A stretch of DNA of 64,000 bases. Source: Planococcus sp. SK3692. Its GTDB lineage: Bacteria; Bacillota; Bacilli; Bacillales_A; Planococcaceae. Location: contig NZ_JARCHV010000002.1 of the NCBI RefSeq assembly GCF_028890485.2, forward strand, positions 868,001 to 932,000, written 5' to 3'. Position numbers and translations under genes: made by a program. Position 1 is the stretch's first letter. Every line of letters begins with the position of its first letter. A model generated the notes under the pieces. That model was not told the origin of the DNA and did no database searches. It worked only from the letters and a program-made list of their open reading frames with translations. Shown piece after piece: positions 59,396 through 64,000 of this stretch.

Positions 59396-60988
59396 TTAGT
59401 TTAGTTTTTCATACCCTGGCAGCGTCAAGAATTCAGCAAAATCACTTTGCAACGTGAGACTTGTAAACAACTCGCGGGCTTCCGCGTAGTGTCCGGTGTT
59501 ATAGCGTTCTTCGCCGACCGCTTGTTTGATCGAAGTATCTTCTTGTTCGATGACTTCATGGAACAAGCTGACGTCGACTTTGCGTCCGTCTTCTAGGACG
59601 CCTTTCGGATGGCGGATCCATTGCCATACTTGGGAGCGGGAAATTTCCGCTGTCGCTGCATCTTCCATCAAGTTATTGATCGGTGCAGCACCGTTTCCAG
59701 AAAGCCAAGAAGCAATGTATTGGATGCCGACAGAGATGTTGGAGCGGAGGCCTTGTTCAGTGATCGAGCCTTCCGGAACTTCCACCAACTGTTCGGCGGT
59801 CACTTGAACGTCGTCGCGCTGTTTGTCGATTTGGTTCGGTGTCGGCATGTATTTGTCGAATTGTTCCATCGCCGTCTGGACCATGCCTGGATGGGCGACC
59901 CACGTGCCGTCGTGTCCGTTTGTCACTTCCCGGCGCTTGTCTTCAGCGACTTTATTGAAAGCGGCCGTATTTGCTTCGTCATCGCCCTTGACCGGGATTT
60001 GGGCAGCCATGCCGCCCATCGCCGGGGCGCCTCTTCGGTGGCAAGTTTTGATGCACAGCGAGGTATAGGCTTTCATGAATGGCACGGTCATCGTTACTTG
60101 GGAGCGGTCCGGGAAGATATAATCCGGATTATTGCGCATCCGCTTGATGACCGAGAAGATGTAATCCCAGCGGCCGCAGTTGAGGCCAGCTGAATGGTCA
60201 CGCAGTTCGTAAAGGATTTCATCCATTTCGAATGCCGCCATGATCGTTTCAATCAGTACCGTCGCCCGGATCGTGCCTTGTGGGATACCGAGCTCATCTT
60301 GTGCAAAGATGAACACATCGTTCCATAGGCGCGCTTCCAGATGGCTCTCAAGCTTCGGTAAATAAAAGTAAGGGCCGGTTCCGCGGTCGATCAATTCTTT
60401 CGCATTATGGAAAAAGTAAAGCCCGAAATCGACCAGGCTGCCGGAAGACTGCCTACGGTCAATGAGAAGGTTCTTCTCCGGTAGATGCCAGCCGCGCGGG
60501 CGCACCATCAAAACGGCCGTTTTTTCATTCAGTACATATTTCTTGCCAGTTTCAGGAATTTCAAAATCGATTTGCCGGCGAACCGCGTCACGTAAATTGA
60601 CCTGTCCGTCGATGACATTGAACCAGCTAGGCGCTGTCGCATCTTCGAGGTCCGCCATGAACATCTTCGCGCCGGAGTTCAGCGCGTTGATGAGCATTTT
60701 GCGGTTGGTCGGACCGGTGATTTCCACTCGGCGGTCTTTCATATCTTCCGGAAGGGGAGCGATCTTCCAGTCCTCTTCGCGGATCTTTTTGGTTTCAGGA
60801 AGGAAATCGAGCTTTTTACCGCTATCGAGTTCTTGTTGGCGCACCTGGCGTTTTTCCAGAAGTTCGATCCGACGCTTGTCGAAACGAGTGTGCAGCTTTT
60901 CAATGAACTCCAGCGCTTCGGGAGTCAAAATCTCTTCCATGCCTGGAACCGCTTCACCTGTAATCTGTACATTCGATTTCGTCAGCAA
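59396..60988 (-). CDS. aceB: Malate synthase A
   Basis: 530 aa, full length for [16 protein letters not shown] and [10 protein letters not shown] (catalytic Arg region), [36 protein letters not shown] (metal-binding Glu) and [11 protein letters not shown] are conserved. It condenses glyoxylate with acetyl-CoA to malate. Starts with TTG after AAAGGG, five bases after the aceA stop, so the two form an operon. Confidence 0.96.
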   Translation of the reverse strand: MLTKSNVQITGEAVPGMEEILTPEALEFIEKLHTRFDKRRIELLEKRQVRQQELDSGKKLDFLPETKKIREEDWKIAPLPEDMKDRRVEITGPTNRKMLINALNSGAKMFMADLEDATAPSWFNVIDGQVNLRDAVRRQIDFEIPETGKKYVLNEKTAVLMVRPRGWHLPEKNLLIDRRQSSGSLVDFGLYFFHNAKELIDRGTGPYFYLPKLESHLEARLWNDVFIFAQDELGIPQGTIRATVLIETIMAAFEMDEILYELRDHSAGLNCGRWDYIFSVIKRMRNNPDYIFPDRSQVTMTVPFMKAYTSLCIKTCHRRGAPAMGGMAAQIPVKGDDEANTAAFNKVAEDKRREVTNGHDGTWVAHPGMVQTAMEQFDKYMPTPNQIDKQRDDVQVTAEQLVEVPEGSITEQGLRSNISVGIQYIASWLSGNGAAPINNLMEDAATAEISRSQVWQWIRHPKGVLEDGRKVDVSLFHEVIEQEDTSIKQAVGEERYNTGHYAEARELFTSLTLQSDFAEFLTLPGYEKLN

Positions 60989-60993
60989 TCAAA

Positions 60994-62286
60994 TCACCCT
61001 TTCACTGTCTGGAATTGCTCGGTTTCAGTCGAGCCTTTCATTGCTGTTGTTGAGCTTGTGCCGCCAGAGACGATTTGTGAAATCTCATCGAAGTAGCTTG
61101 TGCCCACTTCGCGCTGGTGCCGAGTTGCTGTGTAGCCTTTTGATTCTGAAGCAAACTCAGCTTGCTGCAATTTCGAGTAAGCAGCCATGCCGTTGTCTTT
61201 GTAGTCGTAAGCAAGTTCGAACATGCTGTGGTTGAGTGCATGGAAACCAGCAAGTGTAACGAATTGGAATTTGTAGCCCATCTTGCCAAGTTCGACTTGG
61301 TATTTCGCGATGGTTTCTTCGTCAAGTTTCGCAGCCCAGTTGAATGAAGGCGAGCAGTTGTAAGCGAGCATCTTGCCAGGGAACTGTGCATGGATCGCAT
61401 CCGCGAATTGCTGTGCTTCTTCCAAGTTCGGGTGGGACGTTTCACACCAGATCAAGTCAGCATATGGTGCGTAAGCAAGACCTCGGGCGATTGCTTGGTC
61501 GATGCCTGGGTTTGTGCGGTAGAAGCCTTCAGGCGTACGTTCTCCGGTGATGAACTGATGGTCGCGCTCATCGATATCGCTTGTGATCAAGTCTGCTGCA
61601 TCCGCATCGGTACGGGCGATGATGAGTGTTGGGACACCCATTACGTCAGCGGCAAGTCTTGCAGATACAAGATTTTTCACTGCGTTTTGAGTCGGCAGCA
61701 ATACTTTACCGCCAAGGTGTCCGCATTTTTTCTCTGAAGCGAGCTGATCTTCAAAGTGAACGCCGGCTGCGCCAGCTTCGATCATCGATTTCATCAATTC
61801 GTATACGTTAAGCGGGCCGCCGAATCCTGCTTCAGCATCTGCGACAATCGGTGCGAACCAGTCGAAGCCTTCTGTGTTTTCGACACTGTCGATTTGGTCT
61901 GCGCGCTGCAATGCGCGGTTGATTTTGCGGACCACATCAGGAACCGAGTTAACCGGGTACAAGCTCTGATCCGGATACATCTGGCCAGCGGAGTTGGCAT
62001 CCGCTGCGACTTGCCAGCCGCTCAAGTAAATGGCTTGAAGCCCGGCTTTCACTTGCTGGACTGCCTGGTTTCCAGTTAATGCGCCGAGAGCGTTTACAAA
62101 AGGCATTTCATTAATTTGGCGGTAGAGTCGTTCAGCTCCGCGTTGTGCGAGTGTTTGCTCGATCAATACCGATCCGCGAAGCTTGACGACATCTTCCGCT
62201 GTATAGGGGCGTTCAATGTTCTCCCATCGTTTATCTTCCTGCCATGATTTGTTCAATTGCTCGATTTGTTGTTGTTTGTTGACCAT
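60994..62286 (-). CDS. aceA: Isocitrate lyase
   Basis: 430 aa from ATG 62286 (AAAGGG nine bases upstream; an ATG three codons earlier abuts it). The ICL signature [11 protein letters not shown] holds the catalytic Cys; [16 protein letters not shown] and [14 protein letters not shown] are also diagnostic. It splits isocitrate into glyoxylate and succinate. The promoter lies about 75-105 bp upstream with a perfect palindrome downstream of it, and a LytTR regulator is divergent. Confidence 0.97.
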   Translation of the reverse strand: MVNKQQQIEQLNKSWQEDKRWENIERPYTAEDVVKLRGSVLIEQTLAQRGAERLYRQINEMPFVNALGALTGNQAVQQVKAGLQAIYLSGWQVAADANSAGQMYPDQSLYPVNSVPDVVRKINRALQRADQIDSVENTEGFDWFAPIVADAEAGFGGPLNVYELMKSMIEAGAAGVHFEDQLASEKKCGHLGGKVLLPTQNAVKNLVSARLAADVMGVPTLIIARTDADAADLITSDIDERDHQFITGERTPEGFYRTNPGIDQAIARGLAYAPYADLIWCETSHPNLEEAQQFADAIHAQFPGKMLAYNCSPSFNWAAKLDEETIAKYQVELGKMGYKFQFVTLAGFHALNHSMFELAYDYKDNGMAAYSKLQQAEFASESKGYTATRHQREVGTSYFDEISQIVSGGTSSTTAMKGSTETEQFQTVKG

Positions 62287-62326
62287 TCCAACCATCCCTT
62301 TCTGAAGTGAAAATTATTTTGAAATC

Positions 62327-62344
62327 AACTGTATTAATACAGTT
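62327..62344. promoter_or_regulatory. 18-bp perfect palindrome in the aceA leader
   Basis: AACTGTATTAATACAGTT, about 10-27 bases downstream of the expected aceA transcription start. A good place for a repressor roadblock. Confidence 0.6.
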
Positions 62345-62360
62345 TGTTTTGATGTATATT

Positions 62361-62389
62361 AATATATAACAGAATATTCAGCCTGTCTT
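62361..62389 (-). promoter_or_regulatory. Predicted aceA promoter
   Basis: Minus strand AAGACA, 17-nt spacer, TATATT. Confidence 0.6.
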
Positions 62390-62466
62390 AAAAAAATGAC
62401 AAAAGCCGATATAAGAGGATGAGAGGCAGGATATTCGGACGAATGAACTTGGAAGGGGAAATGACT

Positions 62467-63117
62467 ATGGCAAACACTGTATTGGAACAGGTAGGATTTA
62501 TCATTGGGGATTGGATTCCAAAAGAGGCATCCATCGCGGTTGCGGCGGATAATCAGTATATCTACTATAAAGCCGGCGTACATGATCTCTCCATTAAAGA
62601 AGGACAGACCGTATCATCCGGCACCATCGCGGCACGCGTCGCAAAAGAAGGCCGCAAAGTCGAAATGTATGTTGAAGAAGCGGTTCTTGGATCTGCCTAT
62701 TATGGCATCGGCTATCCGATCACTTTCGATAACCGGGATGCAGTGCTGGTCATTACCTTGCCGCCGGATTATGTAGTGGGTCGAAAAAAGCCGCTCGCCT
62801 TTTTAACAGGCAAGCAGGATGACAGTTGGCGTCCGATTCCTGTCGACAAAGTTTCCCATATCGAAAGCAGCCAAAAGAAAACCTGGTTCTATGCAGATGA
62901 AGACCCGTATTGTTCAAGCCATACATTAAAGAACTTGAAAGAACAACTGCCTGATTATTTCTTGACTGTCCATCGCTCATTTATCGTCAACGTGCATTAT
63001 ATAGAAGAAATTGCAAAAGACGTCGCGTCAAACTATGTGTTGACTTTACGTGACGGCTCGACGATTCCCGTCAGCCAAAACTACACAGCCGAAGTGCGCA
63101 ACCGGCTCGGATTTTAA
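62467..63117 (+). CDS. LytTR-domain transcriptional regulator
   Basis: 216 aa. ATG 62467 has GGAAGGGG eight bases upstream. The N-terminal half (about 1-110) is a sensor-like domain (GFIIGDWIPKEASIAVAADNQYIYYKAG) with no receiver Asp. The C-terminal LytTR domain has IPVDKVSHIESSQKKTWFY, LKEQLPDYFLTVHRSFIVNVHYIEEI and LTLRDGSTIPVSQNY. It is divergent from aceA-aceB with about 180 bp between, so it is a good candidate for their regulator. Confidence 0.85.
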   Translation: MANTVLEQVGFIIGDWIPKEASIAVAADNQYIYYKAGVHDLSIKEGQTVSSGTIAARVAKEGRKVEMYVEEAVLGSAYYGIGYPITFDNRDAVLVITLPPDYVVGRKKPLAFLTGKQDDSWRPIPVDKVSHIESSQKKTWFYADEDPYCSSHTLKNLKEQLPDYFLTVHRSFIVNVHYIEEIAKDVASNYVLTLRDGSTIPVSQNYTAEVRNRLGF

Positions 63118-63207
63118 AAATCTTTACAATTCGTTCGGCAGGAAATGGGGCAGGCAAATGGAATACACTAGTCAGAAGGTAAAACGAGGGGAAAGGTGGA
63201 GGCGGAT

Positions 63208-63513
63208 ATGACAATCTGGCCTAAATCCAAGCTTGGCAATATTTCTGTTGTCTTCACAGCGGTACCGTTATTATTGGCATTGGTTATCGCCCTTGCCGGT
63301 GCTTTCCAGGAGTTGCCGTTGGCGTTCGAAGGGGAGATGTCCGATAATTGGCTTCTGACGTTTCTGCTGCTGATGTCCCTTGCGTCTTTTGTTGTCGCAC
63401 TCCTTTCCGGCATCACTTCGATGTTGATCCGGAGGGAACGTGCCATGTCAGTCATTGCTTCAATTGTTGTCTCCATCATCGCGCTCGTCGTTTCGTGGAG
63501 CTGGTGGGTATAA
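63208..63513 (+). CDS. Small three-helix membrane protein
   Basis: 101 aa with three hydrophobic helices: ISVVFTAVPLLLALVIALAGAF, WLLTFLLLMSLASFVVALLSGI and MSVIASIVVSIIALVVSWSWWV. AAAGGTGGAGG precedes the ATG; an in-frame GTG inside that site is rejected. No family recognised. Confidence 0.7.
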   Translation: MTIWPKSKLGNISVVFTAVPLLLALVIALAGAFQELPLAFEGEMSDNWLLTFLLLMSLASFVVALLSGITSMLIRRERAMSVIASIVVSIIALVVSWSWWV

Positions 63514-63526
63514 GTTTCTTCTATAT

Positions 63527-63560
63527 AAAAAGCCGTTGAGGATTACTCAACGGCTTTTTT
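63527..63560. terminator. Bidirectional terminator
   Basis: AAAAGCCGTTGAG / CTCAACGGCTTTT with a 5-nt loop, between convergent genes. Confidence 0.92.
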
Positions 63561-63570
63561 GCGATTTATA

Positions 63571-64000
63571 TTAGTTTTTTTGATGATGCTTAATTTTCTC
63601 AAGCATTTCTTCCTGTTCCTTATCGGCATCTGCTGTGGATGGAATGAAAGGATTTTCGTTGACATCCATCCGTTTCCCATATCGCAGCATCTCATAAATA
63701 ATCATGCCGTTATTGGGCATGCCGCCTTGCATCTTCATTGGCACCACATCAAATAGCAGGTAAAAAACAGCGTAGAAAACAAATCGATCCCAAAATGTCG
63801 TGAGTGACTGAAAGGTGCCTGTGGCAAGGAGCGCATTGAGTGTCAATGCCAGTATGAAAGTCATCAAGATGGGGCTCCCATATAAAAAAATATAAGCGAG
63901 TTTATTGTCTCTCTTCAATGAATCGTATGAAAACCAACTATACAATTGATAGTATTTCCGTACATCGAGTATCCCGATTTTAAAGACACGTGGTCCAGAG
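63571..64000 (-). CDS. C-terminal part of a membrane protein, possibly M50-family metallopeptidase (partial)
   Basis: The frame is open through the right edge, so the last 142 codons are seen and a TTG at 63945 is not the true start. Two hydrophobic helices (YGSPILMTFILALTLNALLA, FVFYAVFYLLFDVVP) are followed by DVVPMKMQGGMPNNGMIIYEMLRYGKRM and a charged tail. The N-x-P-x-x-x-x-x-(N/D)G layout recalls the late motif of membrane M50 peptidases, but the HExxH motif would lie outside, so the family is tentative. Confidence 0.5.
   Translation of the reverse strand, partial: SGPRVFKIGILDVRKYYQLYSWFSYDSLKRDNKLAYIFLYGSPILMTFILALTLNALLATGTFQSLTTFWDRFVFYAVFYLLFDVVPMKMQGGMPNNGMIIYEMLRYGKRMDVNENPFIPSTADADKEQEEMLEKIKHHQKN

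Overview
The window looks like chromosomal DNA from a Gram-positive Bacillota of the Planococcaceae, most likely Planococcus or a close relative. The evidence is gene content, not a database match: strong AAGGAGG-type ribosome binding sites, GTG/TTG starts, an S-box leader before metIC, and relatives of the B. subtilis yda exopolysaccharide genes, YhfH, ComK and LnrLMN. No rRNA, tRNA, CRISPR array, transposase or phage gene was seen. Both edges cut genes.

Layout. 1-4.9 kb: end of a c-di-GMP-linked exopolysaccharide locus resembling ydaJKLM, with a glycosyltransferase tail, two paralogous GH8-like lipoproteins, a DUF2334 protein and a degenerate-GGDEF receptor. 5-14.6 kb: LysM polysaccharide deacetylase, a short ComK-like protein divergent from a small sigma factor, a histidine kinase, UvsE, an NRDE protein and a PAS-GGDEF diguanylate cyclase. 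14.9-25.5 kb: a double-kinase hybrid sensor and its response regulator, then a polysaccharide set (Wzz-like modulator, BY-kinase, 4,6-dehydratase, CapK-like protein, DegT aminotransferase). 25.6-32.4 kb: YeiH transporter, a frameshifted lipoprotein, malic enzyme, and metI-metC under a SAM riboswitch. 32.6-34.7 kb: an overlapping operon joining a cobalamin domain with a CarH-type light-sensing motif to an RsbR-like STAS protein. 34.8-42.5 kb: metal and arsenic region (CDF exporter, arsR, arsC, arsD, arsA, phosphatase, HesB-like protein, ArsN1-like acetyltransferase, then a MarR regulator and a flavoprotein sharing 17-bp operators). 42.7-58.9 kb: housekeeping and transport genes (Nudix, HIT, HAD, PadR-ChrA, LLM oxidoreductase, amino-acid ABC transporter, Pcp, LnrLMN-like exporter). 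59.2-64 kb: YhfH-like protein, glyoxylate shunt aceA-aceB with a divergent LytTR regulator, and a partial membrane protein.

The strongest unexplained signal is a pair of related ~240-bp non-coding elements (28083-28322 and 58971-59212, opposite orientations). Each lies between two near-identical copies of the local gene's own terminator hairpin, as if a mobile element inserts at terminators and duplicates them. Next are the cobalamin/STAS operon, which may be a split B12 photoreceptor feeding a stressosome-like output, and the cysteine-pair-rich MarR/flavoprotein unit beside an ars cluster that lacks an efflux pump gene.
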